From contig JASPKZ010001600.1 in assembly GCA_030220185.1 (NCBI GenBank), positions 1 through 64,000 on the forward strand: a DNA stretch of 64,000 nucleotides. The letters run 5' to 3'. Position 1 is the stretch's first letter. Every line of letters starts with the position of its first letter. Source of the stretch: Diploptera punctata. Its lineage: Eukaryota > Arthropoda > Insecta > Blattodea > Blaberidae. The notes beneath the pieces were generated by a model. That model had not been told where the DNA came from. It saw nothing but the letters and a program-made list of their open reading frames with translations, and searched no databases. Positions 1 to 11,039 of this stretch are shown one piece after another. The position numbers were made by a program, and so were the translations under genes.

Positions 1-419
1 TGAGGGAAGAGAGAGAGGGGGGGCAACAAAATTGGGAGAAAAAACTAAAGCAGCCGACGACGTCAACAATTGGAGGAAGAAAATTCCTCTACTGAGAAAA
101 TATATTATTGAATCCAAGAGGACATCCTGTACAAATTTCCTAGGAAGTCTGGACTATAGGAAAGATGATACAAAAATCCACACATTTATATCTTAAGTTC
201 GAGATAATGAAAACATTAACTGAATAACAACTATATAGAGCTTTCTATAAATAACCATCTAGGAAGCCACTTACTTTATTTTATATAATTTTAATTTTAT
301 TATATATTTTTGTTAGTATTAGCTAGTATTAGATCACATCATGATTTTATTTTGTTTAGTCTGTATTTTAATAATATCTTAAAATTGTAATATCTATCTA
401 ATTTTTGTATAATTCTACT
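1..419. other. AT-rich stretch, nothing recognised
   Basis: I see no coding region or clear repeat structure here. The sequence leads directly into the LINE-like 3' end at about 420. Confidence 0.4.
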
Positions 420-479
420 ATTCGCTGGTTGAGTGGAAGAGAAGGCCTTATGGCCTTAACTCTGCCAGCTAAAATATAG

Positions 480-531
<52 letters not shown>
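420..531 (+). repeat. LINE-like 3' end with (ATT)n tail
   Basis: A segment reading GAAGAGAAGGCCTTATGGCC and then an A-rich stretch is followed by about 17 copies of ATT. A short GC-richer 3' UTR ending in a microsatellite is typical of insect non-LTR retrotransposon 3' ends. No coding part is attached, so the class is inferred. Confidence 0.45.
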
Positions 532-532
<1 letters not shown>

Positions 533-689
533 CAGCTTTAGACACTGATGTTCAGAAAAAGCAACCTATTAAGAAAAACTGCGAAATAAGTGCACGAGTA
601 CAAAGATATTTTTGACGCTTTTAACATACCTGAAAAGTAAGACAACAGCAGAAGACATAAAAAAAACCATCGAACATTTTATATAAAAA

Positions 690-915
690 AACAAGCTAGA
701 TTTCGAAGGTATCATTCCACCACATAACAGATATTGAAGTTTAATCAAGATGTTAAAGATGCGTTGGGCAGGAAGGAGACCACTGTAGTTGTGTTCATGG
801 ATTTCAAAGGAGCCTAAGATACAATGTGGAAAGCAAAGCTCATGAATGAGTAAATTACAAGCTTGAGTTGTTACTGGGAAAACGCTGCTATGGATTCATC
901 TCTACACTGGAAAAA
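690..915 (+). pseudogene. Decayed LINE reverse transcriptase fragment
   Basis: The + strand translation, with stops, reads QARFRRYHSTT, then DVKDALGRKETTVVVFMDFKGA and DTMWKAKL. This is the N-terminal part of a non-LTR reverse transcriptase, where F.DFKGAYD carries the first catalytic aspartate. It is too decayed to function. It abuts a different LINE at about 915, so the junction is an insertion or deletion point. Confidence 0.6.
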
Positions 916-1950
916 GGGTTTTGATTTAGAAAGAGCATTCGATTCAGTAAATGGGAAAGTTATATGAGATGTCTTAATGCAAAAAAATATTAAATTTGAT
1001 AAAAGAGATGTATGATGGTTTTAAATGTCGAATTTTCCACGAAGGTAAAAAAATTTGACTATGTTGAAATAACAAATGGAATAAAACAAGATTATACACG
1101 TTCAACAATTTTTACACTGTTAGATGTAATAATGAGAAGGATATTAAGAATATAAAACAATGGGGAATAAAAGAAATACTAGAAGACTAAGATTTTGCTT
1201 CAAGGTATACAAACATGCCAACAAAGTTAAAAAAAAGATTAGAAGAAGAAGCAAAAAACTACTCGACTTAATATAAATACAAATAAAACCAAAGAGATGA
1301 GAACAAACGTAAAAATAAATGACAAGCTAAGAGCTATATCACAAAAAATAGATAGAACAAACTGATTATTTTACTTATATAAACAGTATAACTATAACAG
1401 AAGGTAGAATAGATGAAGATATAAAAAATAATAAAAAAACAAATGGAATGTTTATGCAAATAGATCCTGTTTGGAAAACTAAGACAAAAAATAAGGTTTT
1501 TCAAAACAAATGTAAAATCTGTCCTACTGTATTCATGTGAAACATGGAGAATAACACGAGTAAACATAAAAATAATGCAAACATTATTATAAATAGATGT
1601 ATAAGAAGAATTATTCAAGTAAAATGGCCAGCAAGGACATCAAATGAAGACTTGCGGGAACAGTAAGACAGAAACCAATAGGTATACAAATAACAATTGG
1701 TGAATAGGGATGGAGTGGTCACATAATCAGGAAATCAGACTGAGCAGTGGAAAAAGAGGTACTCGATTCGAACCCAAAAGGAACCAGACGAAGAGGACGC
1801 CCCAAGACAAGTTGGAGGAAGTTGATAGAAGAAGAAATCCATAGAAGGAATAAAACGTGGAAAGAGAACAAAACATTAACTATCCAAAGGGACAGATGGA
1901 AATGCTTCACAGATGTCCTATGTTCCAGACGGAAGAACAGGAATTAAGTC
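915..1950 (+). pseudogene. Decayed RTE-like LINE reverse transcriptase
   Basis: Remnants in order are DLERAFDSVNGKVI (RT motif A), EITNGIKQ (motif B), VLLYSCETWR and a C-terminal tail with NPKGTRRRGRPKTSWRKL and RDRWKCFTDVLCS. That order matches the C-terminal half of RTE-type non-LTR retrotransposons. Many stops and frameshifts make it a relic. The last 66 codons (1747-1947) are the longest open piece. Confidence 0.7.
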
Positions 1951-1962
1951 AAGATAAAATAA

Positions 1963-2310
1963 AAAACAGTTAAGTCTCGTGTATTGCGATGGAAAGGATA
2001 TGTGGTATCGATTGGGAATAAAAGAGGAGTAAGGAAAACCAGAGTGAAAATACTCAGTAGGTAGACTAAGAATGAGGTAGAATACCATCAAGCATTATTG
2101 AAAAAGAGATTTGAGGGAAGAAAATGCTTTAAACAGAAACCACTGGCGACAAATCTCTTTGGGATGAAGGAAACCCACTGTAGTGTGGAATATTCCTAAT
2201 ACAACAAAAATTATTGGAAAACATTCGCTAAGGATAGGAATGTATGGAGAATTTATCCCTGCACGCCCATGAACCTCCGAATTCGATTGTGTCAGTAAAT
2301 GTCTTTAGTT
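1963..2310 (+). pseudogene. LINE family A, 3' end fragment
   Basis: The sequence matches the 3' end of the LINE at 56611-57665: TVKSRVLRWKGYV, GRLRMR-like, DLRE, and a terminal WRI..CTPMNLRIR followed by a GTCAGTAAAT-like end. An extra segment of about 90 bases (about 2112-2205) splits the DLRE and NYWKTFAKDRNVW parts. It is a 5'-truncated, decayed copy. Confidence 0.6.
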
Positions 2311-2370
2311 AATCATAAAATGTGGTCTTTGATTTTATTTTCAGGTACCGGTAATGTATTTCCTGACAAT

Positions 2371-2559
2371 GATCTTGTAGAAGATTTCCGGACTGTTGAC
2401 CGTGGTCTCGAGGCTTGTAGTTCCCCGACGTTTCGCCAGAGACTGCGTCGGCATCCTCAAGGGTTGTCTTGAGGATGCCGGACGCAGTCTCTGGCAAAAC
2501 GTCGGGGAACTACAAGCCTCGAGACCACGGTCAACAGCCCGGAAATCTTCTACAAGATC
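2371..2559. repeat. Penelope-type foldback P1
   Basis: Arms 2371-2460 and 2469-2559 are near-perfect inverted copies of about 90 bp with an 8-bp centre. The right copy continues into a tail (CCATAATAACTCCGGCC) that the left one lacks. A similar ATRTATTTCCTGRCA lies on both sides (2353 and about 2596) and may be a target duplication. The layout, two 5'-truncated copies with 3' ends outward, is the one seen in the Penelope pairs elsewhere in the window. Confidence 0.6.
2423..2463 (-). ncRNA. Hammerhead-like motif in foldback P1
   Basis: On the - strand a TTGAGGA box is followed by GCC, a loop, GGC, then GAAA and ACGTC, with CCC before and GGGG after to make stem I. The GUC is a canonical cleavage triplet. 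The box differs from CUGANGA by C to U at its first base. Stem III is only the palindrome ACGU, so it could form fully only between two copies. The + strand copy (2469-2507) has GCAAAAC instead of GCGAAAC. Confidence 0.45.
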
Positions 2560-2579
2560 ACCATAATAACTCCGGCCAT

Positions 2580-3290
2580 GAAAGCCTAAGTCAATATATT
2601 TCCTGGCAGTTGAACGTGTAAATAAATAAGTAAATACTACAAAATAAATAAATTATATTTTGTATTTATGAAGAAATGAACTTGAACAGAAAACACAGCA
2701 GACATATAAAATTCGTCCATGATAAATATATACTTTGTTCAAGCTAAAAGGGGATTTTTTTTTAGTTTTAATAATTCTTACGTCTTGTAAAATGATAGAT
2801 CTAAGGAAGCAATGAAGCAAGAAATAATATTATAATTAGGAATACTGTCTTGTCAGCAAGTGTGTGGAAGACATAAATCTTAATGCGCAAATTACCATTT
2901 ATTGCATAAATACAATGTAAATGACAGCCAAGTTATCTTACATCTCGCTTCACTGACATTGCTTGACATTTTTAAATTAATAATTAATCGTCTTAGTTCC
3001 TCTGGAAGACTTTGATTCAAATTCAAGATGTCCCAATACAATACAGAGATAAAATCTAGAAGTCCCAATACAAGACAGAGATGAAACGTACCATTCTCTA
3101 TAAGCTACATCATTAAATTCCCTGAATTTTCAGAATAATTTGTGCCAACGAAAGTCAGTGACACATGTAATAAAAGAATCCGCTATCAAAATAATTTTAT
3201 TTAAAAAATCCAATATATAATACACTTCGTTAAAAGTAGCTGTCTGATCACACATAAAAATACATTACATAATTAAAATAGGTAGTTAAT
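2580..3290. other. Unassigned AT-rich sequence
   Basis: No open reading frame, SINE head or inverted repeat is evident. A near-duplicate of a short phrase (AAGTCCCAATACAAGACAGAGAT) at about 3030-3085 is a small local duplication. Confidence 0.4.
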
Positions 3291-3296
3291 GACAAA

Positions 3297-3498
3297 TAAG
3301 GGAAATTTTGAAGCAGTGGATGAATTCAAATAGCTAGGAATAATAATTAGAAATAGGTATGAGACGCACAAAGAAATTAAACATAGGCCTAAGCTCAATT
3401 CTGGAAATGCATTTATTATGCATTACAGAGACCATTGTCCCAACTTCTCTGAAAAAGTTAAACTGAAAATACATAAAACTGTTATTCTTCCAGTTGTA
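3297..3498 (+). pseudogene. LINE family A, left half (split by mariner)
   Basis: Translation gives NFEAVDEFK, LGIIIRNR and ETHKEIKH, then KLKIHKTVILPV, the RT C-terminal region of LINE family A. The frame resumes exactly after the mariner at 4936 (ILYRCDTWTLTLREEK). Comparison with the same site in the copy at about 16830 shows that the mariner duplicated TA. Confidence 0.75.
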
Positions 3499-3645
3499 CA
3501 GGGTGTCCACAAAGTCCTACTACCAAAACAATGAAACGTAATACGTAAACTATTTGAGATAGAAACATGCTGGTTTTTTTTGCAACGTATTCTACATCTC
3601 TCAAAGTTGTGTTTACATTTGTTGCAGATTGTGATTTAAACGACA

Positions 3646-4817
3646 ATGACGACACCACAGGAAAGGGCCCAATGTGTATGGTGGTGTGTGCTGAGTCTGG
3701 TAAATCACCATTAACCGTTCAGCGAAATTTCCGCCGGCAACATGGAAGAGACCCTCCATCCAAATCATCCATAATTAGATGGCCCAGAAATTTCTAGCGA
3801 ATGGCGGTGTAATGGACTTGCCACGGAGTGGACGACCAGGCGTAAGCCAAGAAACTATAGACAATGTGCGACTTACATTTCAACGCAGCCCTCAAAAATA
3901 GGTTCGTCGTGCTTCAGGGGAACTGTATTTACCAAAATCAACCATTCATAAAGTCCTCCATAAGCGGCTACATCTTCAGGCCTTTAAAGTGCAAATTACG
4001 CAAGTGTTGCTGCCAACTGTCTTCCCTCGGCGTCCTGAATTTGCTGATTCCATGCTGAACGCAATTGCCGAATATGAGTACCTGTAGAGGGTGATGTTCT
4101 CTGATGAAGCGACTTTCTTTGTGTCTGGACATGTTAACCGCCATAACGTTCGGATATGGAGTTCTGAACGTCCTCACAACACTCGTGAACATGTTCGTGG
4201 TAGCCCAAAACTCAACGTTTGGTGTGCTCTTATGCACGATAGAGTAATCGCTCCATTGTTCTTTGCCGAGAAGACGGTAACAGGGACAGTTTATTATGAC
4301 ATGCTTCATGAGTTCCTACTCCTTCAGGTGTTGGAATTACAGTCAACCATAATGTTCCAATAAGACGGAGCACCTCCTCATTGGTCTGAAGACGTTAGGG
4401 ACCTTTTGGATAGACAGACATTCCCTGGTAGATGGATTGGCCGTGATGGACCAATTGCCTGGCCACCTCGCTCCCCTGATATCACCCCCTTCGACTTCTT
4501 CCTTTGGGGATACGTCAAGGATCGAGTTTACGAAACCCCTTCCAGATATTCACACTCTCCGTAGACGGATTGTTGCTAGTGTGCAAACAGTTGATTATAT
4601 TGTTTATTTTTTATTATTTCACTACCTCATACTTCATAATGAAGTATGAGGTGAGTGAAATAATAAAAAATAAACAATATTAAAGAACCTCATAGTGTTA
4701 TTTCCTATCTACATAACTTAATAAGTTGATTATATGTTGCAACGTGTATGGAGGGAGTTGGAATATCGACTCGACATCCTGAGGGCAACTAGAGGGGCAC
4801 AAGTTGAAGTCTTGTAA
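3646..4817 (+). pseudogene. Tc1/mariner-superfamily transposase, broken
   Basis: The ATG at 3646 opens MTTPQERAQCVWWCAESGK, an N-terminal helix-turn-helix region, followed by a second DNA-binding part (DLPRSGRPGVSQETIDN). The catalytic part has MFSDEATFF (first aspartate), then MFQ-stop-DGAPPHW (second aspartate, just after an in-frame stop), then SPDITPFDFFLWGYVKDRVYE. The frame ends with RVWRELEYRLDILRATRGAQ and a stop at 4815. Frameshifts near 3790 and 3900, stops near 4085 and 4363, and a foldback insertion at 4600-4724 inactivate it. The family cuts and pastes DNA at TA sites. The assignment to the DDE_3 superfamily is from motif memory. Confidence 0.85.
4600..4724. repeat. Penelope-type foldback P2 inside the mariner
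   Basis: Two inverted arms of about 43 bp meet at 4641/4642, containing TACCTCATACTTCAT and its complement. The right copy continues into the extension AACCTCATAGTGTTATTTCC seen in other foldbacks. The 10-bp target duplication GTTGATTATA (4590-4599 and 4725-4734) brackets it, so this is a clean retroelement insertion into the transposase gene. Confidence 0.85.
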
Positions 4818-4935
4818 AACCAAACAAACCTTTGATAGATGTGGAATACGTTGCAAAAAAACCACATGACTCTATCTCAGATAGTTTGCGAGATAAGTTT
4901 CATTGTTTTGGTAGCAGGACTTTGTAGACACGCTG

Positions 4936-5395
4936 TATTATATAGATGCGACACATGGACTCTTACTTTAAGGGAGGAGAAAATATTACGAGTATTTGAG
5001 AATAAAGTTCTCAGAAAAATGTTTGGACCAAAGAGAGATAAACAGATAGGAGAATAGAGAAGACTACATAACAGTGAGCTATATGATATTTATAGGTAAC
5101 CATATAAAAACAGTTAAGTCTCGTAGTCTGCGATGGGCAAGACATGTGGCACGAATGGGAATGAAAGAGGGGCATGGAAGCTTCTTGTAGGAAAACCCAG
5201 ATGAAAAACGCCCAGTTGGTAGACCAAGCATGAGAAGACAGAACAACATTAACCATGATTAGAGGGAGGTAGATTATACAGGGGATGATTGGAAAACATT
5301 AGTTCAGGATAGTAGGGCCTATATGGAGAGATTATGTCGGCGCGGCCATGAATCTAAGGGTTCTATAATGCCAGTGAGTTAATTAATTAGTGACT
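4936..5395 (+). pseudogene. LINE family A, right half
   Basis: This continues the LINE of 3297-3498: WTLTLREEKILRVFENKVLRKMFGPKRDKQIGE, then TVKSRSLRWARHVARMG, KPR.KTPSW-like, and DLREVDYTGDD.KTL, ending with MNLRVL and a short AGTTAATTAATTAG tail. It is 5' truncated and frameshifted. Confidence 0.8.
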
Positions 5396-5640
5396 ACAGT
5401 AGTTATAGTGTTGTCACTGGGTATTGGATAGAGAATAAGTGCATTATCTGAAGCGTGGTACATTATCTGGACAATGATTTCAGTTTTCCTAATTCCATGT
5501 TGATATTTCTAAATTAATGTAGCTACTCAGTCGTCTTCACGAAACCGAATATATACTGTTCCAGATCCTATAGTTCAAAGAAACGTTTTGATCGTATATC
5601 CAGGATTCGAATCCACTACTACTAATATGCAAATGACAAC
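5396..5640. other. Unassigned spacer
   Basis: I see no coding region. A CACTGGGTATTGG near 5426 loosely resembles the CACTGG terminus of the element at 12366 and could be the left end of the related deleted copy that follows. Confidence 0.3.
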
Positions 5641-6175
5641 ATGATTTTTGTCTCATGAGTACCAATAGTTGTACTTAATGAAGTTTTTTTATCGTGTTTT
5701 CAAATATGTATTCGGAATTTCTCCATCACCCACAGTTTTTTTTTATTTCAATTTCAATTAATGGATTTAAATGGTTATTTTTAATAAACGTTTTTTCGTC
5801 CATTTGTCTATTGTAAAAAAACGGGGAACCCTTTCATCAGGAGGTTTGAGCTATGGAAAAGAGATATCAAGGCGAATGGAATCCTAATATGCTGGCCGAT
5901 TATTGTTGGACCATTAAGAGGGATGCTCCACAGGCGAAATATAGCAGAAAATCGTCATTTCTTACTTTCTAGGTAAGTCCGAATATTCGAATACTGTGTA
6001 GCTACGAATGTAGAAAATATGAAAGTGCTCGAAATTATAAATTCCTGTCTCTCGGAAATCTTGCGTGTTGGAGAAAACCCGATATCATATTTGAATTCAG
6101 GAGAAAAATACTATCAGAATCATATATTTTTCTTTCTGAGAAAAATAAGTTTATTTTGTTTTTGTTCCTCAGTGT
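5640..6175 (+). mobile_element. Deleted relative of the element at 12366-14628
   Basis: The sequence carries the same inner terminal phrase (TCTCCATCACCCA at about 5723-5735) in the same order as the left end of the 12366 element, then the C-terminal piece of its gene. A CAGTGTAATT phrase near 6172 matches the outer right end CCAGTGTAATTG at 14623. Most of the gene is missing. Exact ends are uncertain. Confidence 0.5.
5834..5972 (+). pseudogene. C-terminal fragment of the 12832-14462 gene family
   Basis: The translation HQEV-stop-AMEKRYQGEWNPNMLADYCWTIKRDAPQAKYSRKS ends at a TAG. It aligns closely with the end of the protein at 12832-14462 (EMERRYQGKWCPNMLADYCWTLKRDIPKAKYSRKS). It is a second copy in 64 kb, which supports a transposon-borne gene. 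Confidence 0.8.
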
Positions 6176-6179
6176 AATT

Positions 6180-7480
6180 ACCGATATATCAAATAGGAAG
6201 TCTTCGACTGACACTACTCTTGGAGAAATCCCGAGTAAACAGTAGGCTTAGTTCTTCTCTTTAGGCTTAAGTCATTAAACATTGGGATCATTCGAGTTAT
6301 CTTCATTAGGAAGTTTTGTACATTATTTTGTATGGGAGCAGGTCCAAATAACAACTCCTTTCTTGGAGGACCAGGAATTGAATCGGATTTACATCCCTTA
6401 TGTAACTTCTTCAAGTCGTTGGTCCCGAGTCTGAAGATTTTTCAGGCTCGTAAAAGATCCTTAAGCCTGAATAAAAAAGACCTCTAAGCAAAATTTACCG
6501 AATTTTCCCGTCCTAGTACTATCTTGGTTTCCTAAATGTCACTGTGAGGCGGAACGCTGACCACGGACCATTCCAATGGCATCTACGCGAAAACAAGTGT
6601 AACTAAATTAGTATGATTCAATTCTTCCCTGTAGGGGGAGAGCGCCTAAATCTCATTGAGGGAAACAAGGGCTTACAGTAAGATGTATCTTGCTTACCAA
6701 GGCTAAGTAAGGGTCCTAGCTTCCCTCGTTGGCGGCCGCCCAATATGAGCAATATAGCCTCAATATGATGGTTCTCCAGGAAATTAGCTTTCTTGATGCA
6801 CTACTTTTACGAGATACTAAAAACAAGCATTCTTATAATTCGGAGAGAACTGGGAACCTGGGTTACCAACTTCTTCACAGGTTTGGGAAATGACCACAAT
6901 GGACTACCCTTAACTCATTCTGGTCATTTATCGACTTGATGTGTATACTGTGACCACAGGAATATTCATAATTGTAATTTCATGCAATTATTAATATCTC
7001 GTTAGCACATATATCGGAGATATTATTTTTCTTCTTATTTTATATTGAAATACTCATAATAACCTCATATTATAGGCTATAAGATTCAGGCCTTTCTCAG
7101 CACCTTCTAATATTCACATTTCATATATTTTTAAATATGTAAAGACGCCACGTTAGTAGTATATATCCTCAACTCGTGTCCAACTCAGGGTCAGGTCGAG
7201 GGATGAGATGAGATAACCCCTATATATGTAGAGGTATGTGAATGACAAGAGTGTCAGCCGACCACGCCTGACGCACCATCACAGGGGTAGATGAATGAAA
7301 TGAAACGAAATGGATGAGATGAGTATGGAGAAACGGTGGAGTGGAATTGTGGCAGGGGAAAACGGGAGGAACCCCGAGAAAAACCCACTCAAGCTCCGTT
7401 TCGTCCACCACGAAACCCACATGGAGTCATGTTAATATTAATTTATTAAAATCAATTAAATACAACCTATTATTAAATAC
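6180..7480. other. Unclassified repeats
   Basis: Short phrases here recur elsewhere: GGTCCCGAGTCTGAAGATTTT (6420) resembles the SINE-4 tail at 50400, and the AAGCCTGAATAA..GACCTCTAAGCAAAATTT phrase near 6465 resembles 56130-56170. The segment 7160-7430, rich in GATGAGATGAG and ending in CCCGAGAAAAACCCACTC, looks SINE-like, but I have no second copy in the window. Confidence 0.35.
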
Positions 7481-7489
7481 AATTATGTA

Positions 7490-7725
7490 AGGATTGAAAG
7501 AGGACTCCAAGATTAACTGTAAATTAAAACCCGAAGGTAGACGTAATGTGGAAAGGAAAAGGTTAAGATTGTTAGACAATGTGGAGCCGGATTTGCGAAT
7601 TTTGGAGCTCAGGAAGTGGAGAATCAAGACTCAGGATAAAAATAAATGGTTGGTTGTTACTAGGGCGGCTAAATCTAGTCTTGAAGGGCCGTGATGCCAA
7701 AGAAGAAGAAGGACTGAAAGTGACA
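7490..7725 (+). pseudogene. LINE C-terminal fragment
   Basis: Translation gives MKEDSKINCKLKPEGRRNVERKRLRLLDNVEPDLRILELRKWRIKTQDKNKWLVVTRAAKSSLEGP. The order KPEGRR, G/ERPRLRWLD, W, QDR.W, A is the usual C-terminal end of insect non-LTR retrotransposon pol proteins. No RT core is attached. Confidence 0.65.
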
Positions 7726-7904
7726 TTTTACTAATTTGTTTCCAAATTCACATCTCAACTTATCCGTAAATCTCACTTTCAGTTCTTGTAACATAAATAA
7801 CTACAGCTGGTGTCCTTTCTGCGGTTTTAAATTTTAACCCGGGACTTCATTGAGGGAGGGTGGGGTTCGCTGTCACAAATTACGTAAATGTATTAATTGT
7901 AAAG

Positions 7905-8250
7905 AGTATTTTATTATAAGATGCGGAAACATGGACGTTGAAGCAAAAACACAGAAATACATTATTAGTCACAGAAATATACTTTTTTAAGAAGATCGGC
8001 AAGAATATAAAAATTAGACAAAATAAAAAAATAATACAATAAGAGAAATTATGAATGTAGGAAAGGATATTGTACAAGATATTGAAGAAATCTAATTAAG
8101 AAGTTATAGGCAAATAATGAGAAGCAGGAGCACAGAAACAAACAAAGAAGTATTGAAATGGATACCATTCAAGACAACATGAAGAAGAGAAATATGACAT
8201 AAATAGACACGCAAGACCGGGAAGGGTGGAAGAAAAAAATTGTATATTTT
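7905..8250 (+). pseudogene. LINE C-terminal fragment, RTE-like
   Basis: Remnants CGNMDVEAKTQKYIIS (from CETWTLK..), MNVGKDIVQDIEEI and VLKWIPF followed by an RPGRVEE-like end read in the order expected for the C-terminus of RTE-type pol. There are several stops. Confidence 0.55.
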
Positions 8251-8940
8251 CTTTGAGGATACCTGTGTATATAACAAATAATCCTGAAATAAAAATATTT
8301 TAATGATGCTTACAATATTTTAAAGGAGCTCATATCAATACAATTTCTAAAATTTATTTAATGGGTTATAGCAAGTGGGTTAAGTAGTTAAACTATTATT
8401 ATAGTTAGATCTTTTCTATAGTCAGATTTATTTAGAAACAACGTTTTGAATAAATTACTGTATTTTCATATAATTATGTGGCTTCAGAATGAAACGAAAA
8501 ATGCGAAAAAAAAACTGTTTTTGGAATTTTCAGATGAAGTGTAGGCACAGTTTTCCCACTATTATGTTTCTTCAGATTTATATGTAGGCCTGCGCACTTT
8601 CCCTAAAAACAAAATTTTTATTGTACAGCCGTAACATGAAGTGAGATTAGCTTTTCCATTGTAAGCCTTTCTGTGACAAGTCCCACCAAGCACACTGATG
8701 AAAAAGTGTTTAATAGACTACGGTATATTAGTCATTCTTTACCAATATCTTTATATATAAAAGTTACCTAAATAGGCATATTAATTAACAATTAATGAAT
8801 AAATGCTTCCCTTTAAGTATACACACACATAGGGTCCGATTTCAGCAAGAATTTCTAGTTTTGAAAAGATGATTTCAAAAAATTGCTGTAAAACTTACTC
8901 ACATTATTGCGGCTTAATGGGAATTGAAGGATAACTACTA
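8250..8940. other. AT-rich, nothing recognised
   Basis: No gene, SINE head or inverted repeat is evident. Confidence 0.4.
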
Positions 8941-8958
8941 CCAATAATAATAATAATA

Positions 8959-9028
<70 letters not shown>

Positions 9029-9063
9029 TATTATTATTATTATTATTATTATTTTTTTTTTTT
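8941..9063. repeat. (AAT)n switching to (ATT)n
   Basis: About 28 AAT units run straight into about 8 ATT units and a T-run. The switch makes the array self-complementary, so it can fold as a hairpin. The long poly-Ile and poly-Tyr frames across it are not genes. Confidence 0.95.
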
Positions 9064-9225
9064 GTTTTGATTGCGGATGAGCCCATGTAGAACTACGCAA
9101 AGTACTTAGAGGCGTTTCCTTTGAGCCCAAATTTCTTTCATTCTATTGCTATGAGCTTGTTTTCTATCATCTGTCCAAGTTGTTCCAGTTTTTTTCTTCG
9201 GTTTGTCCTCTTATTATTTTTTTTT
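9060..9225 (-). pseudogene. Possible LINE 3' end leading into (AAT)n
   Basis: On the - strand a KKTGTTWTDDRKQAHSNRM-like reading precedes the AAT array. A degraded RGRPxxxWTDD box next to a microsatellite tail would fit a LINE 3' end. The match is weak. Confidence 0.35.
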
Positions 9226-9535
9226 GTCTAATGCCACCAGGTTATCTTTTATGATATTTCTGGTTTTCTCCCCTGGCATTGGCGTAATTGTAACCCACTT
9301 CTGAAGTTGGGGCGCATAGAAGACGGAGTTACGTTACCCCGATGATATGATGGGTGATAATGATGATGAGCGCCAGAAGAGTTCTTAATCTAAACTTAAC
9401 CCAAATTCCAGACCATGAGCAACCATAGAAATAATTCCCTTTAAGGAAAAATTCCTATGGTTTGATCGGGAATCGAACCCGGTACCTCATGAACAGTAGT
9501 CAGAAACGCTGACCACTAGCCCATAAGTCTGATCG

Positions 9536-9585
<50 letters not shown>

Positions 9586-9679
9586 CTATCTATCTTCGGG
9601 TTTTTACAGCTGCTGCCGTCTTCCCGTGCCAAACCTCCAAAGCCTATACGGTCTTGGGCATCTTCGATGCTTAGCCCTC

Positions 9680-9743
<64 letters not shown>

Positions 9744-9745
9744 TA
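9536..9745. repeat. Two (AAT)n arrays
   Basis: Arrays at about 9536-9584 and 9681-9742 flank an 80-base unique spacer. A tRNA-like reverse B box (GGGAATCGAACCCGGTACC, about 9470) sits just upstream and is probably a SINE head on the - strand. Confidence 0.85.
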
Positions 9746-9774
9746 AGCCTTATAATAATCTTAGGCCTATAACA

Positions 9775-9900
9775 TATCCATCCATCCATAGTAATTCCGG
9801 CCAAAGGCAGGTTCTTCACTGCAATCATAGCATTTTCATGCTATGTTTGTAGCTTTACTAGGGAATTGTAGGTGTGATAGCTTCCCGTTGCTTTCCACGT
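9775..9900 (-). repeat. SINE-2, 3' part
   Basis: The segment ATCCATAGTAATTCCGGCC to GCTTCCCGTTGCTTTCCAC matches the tail part of the full copy at 15031-15312 in reverse orientation. The tRNA-like head is missing. Confidence 0.75.
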
Positions 9901-10885
9901 ATAAAAATTAAATATTTAAATCTACAATAAAAGTTATAATCAAATAAATACAAAGACAATGCAGATCTTGATATACCTAATATGTATGTTTTAATACTCT
10001 ATGTTTAACTTAAATGTTACAATGGTACCCTACACTCACATTACACAATGTTTTTTTAACAATATCAGTTAATGAATAAATACAAAGCTGTCCATTTCGT
10101 TTACTGAAACAAAGGACACATTAAATGTAACAAAGAGATATCTATGGGCGTAGACATTTAAAAAGGGAGGGATTTTTCTATACATATATTTTTTTTCTGA
10201 ATAGTTGTTTTCTATAATGTGTTTATTTCACTTATTTACAATTTGAGGAATACTGCTACCTCCATTAATCCCACCTTAATTTTAATTCATTTTCAGTTTG
10301 ATTGTCTTTCTATCTGCGTCTTCATTACTGTTATTTATTACTAATGAATTGATATCAATATACAGTCATGCATTGGACAAACATTTATTTTCAGACAGTA
10401 TTATTACGCACTCAACGCCTCTTTTGTTATCCCTTGTCCTTTGCTACCTCCCCTATAGTATGAACCAGGCGCTCGATCCAGGGGTTAAGGTAAAGGCGGC
10501 CATGACGTAGGGCTAACACCTCGTGCCTACAGTCTCAACAGTGGGAGCCTTAACTTTCTACTACTCTCAAAGGTCTCCTAAGGCTGTAGTGGAATCACTT
10601 TCACTTTATTTTTACGCGATTAGTTGATTATCCGCAACAATATTAGCAAAGTTGGTACAGACATTTCGTGCTTCTATATCTGTCAAAGTTGTGGGAAAAC
10701 TTTGCTATGGCTATGGCCTAAAGATGGAACTGGCAGAACGAGACAGGACAATAAGGATGACTGTTGGTTTTTAGAGGAAGACTGCCACAATCAAACTTAC
10801 AGCTGAACTGAATATATACTTTTAAGAAACATTTTGTTCCGTTGAGGTTATTGTTAAATATTTAAAAAAAAAACAATAAAATCTG
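9901..10885. other. Mostly unassigned; SINE-1 tail at 10450-10612
   Basis: A decayed + strand SINE-1 3' part lies at about 10450-10612 (GTAAAGGCGGCCATGACG, GTGGGAGCC, GGAATCACTTTCAC). The remainder is AT-rich with no coding signal that I can see. Confidence 0.5.
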
Positions 10886-11025
10886 TGATGAAAGTTAAAA
10901 ATTAAATTGTGCTTGTTGGTAGGTGCCGTCGTCCTCAACTTTGTTAATATATTGTATATAAAATTAACAAAGTTGAGGACGACGGTACCTACCAACAGGT
11001 ACAATTTAATTTTTAACTTTCATCA
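10886..11025. repeat. Penelope-type foldback P3
   Basis: Arms 10886-10948 and 10963-11025, about 63 bp with a few mismatches, contain CGTCGTCCTCAAC and its complement, the 3' motif of the GTTGAGGACGAC subfamily. The right copy continues to CTTCAACGGAATT, the subfamily tail also seen at 46621 and 56055. Confidence 0.7.
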
Positions 11026-11039
11026 TATGACTTCACTTC

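Larger units (their letters stand above)
3499..4935 (+). mobile_element. Tc1/mariner element inserted in a LINE
   Basis: The element starts CAGGGTGTCCACAAAGTCC and ends with the matching inverted repeat (GGACTTTGTAGACACGCTG). The terminal inverted repeats are more than 50 bp with a few mismatches. It is flanked by TA on both sides (3497-3498 and 4936-4937), the usual Tc1/mariner target. It is 1437 bp long including a 125-bp nested foldback. It encodes the broken transposase at 3646-4817. Confidence 0.92.

Noticed and set aside
8855..9130. Open frames of 60 to 91 codons on the - strand, rich in Ile, Asn or Tyr
   Set aside because: They are translations of the AAT/ATT microsatellite, not genes.
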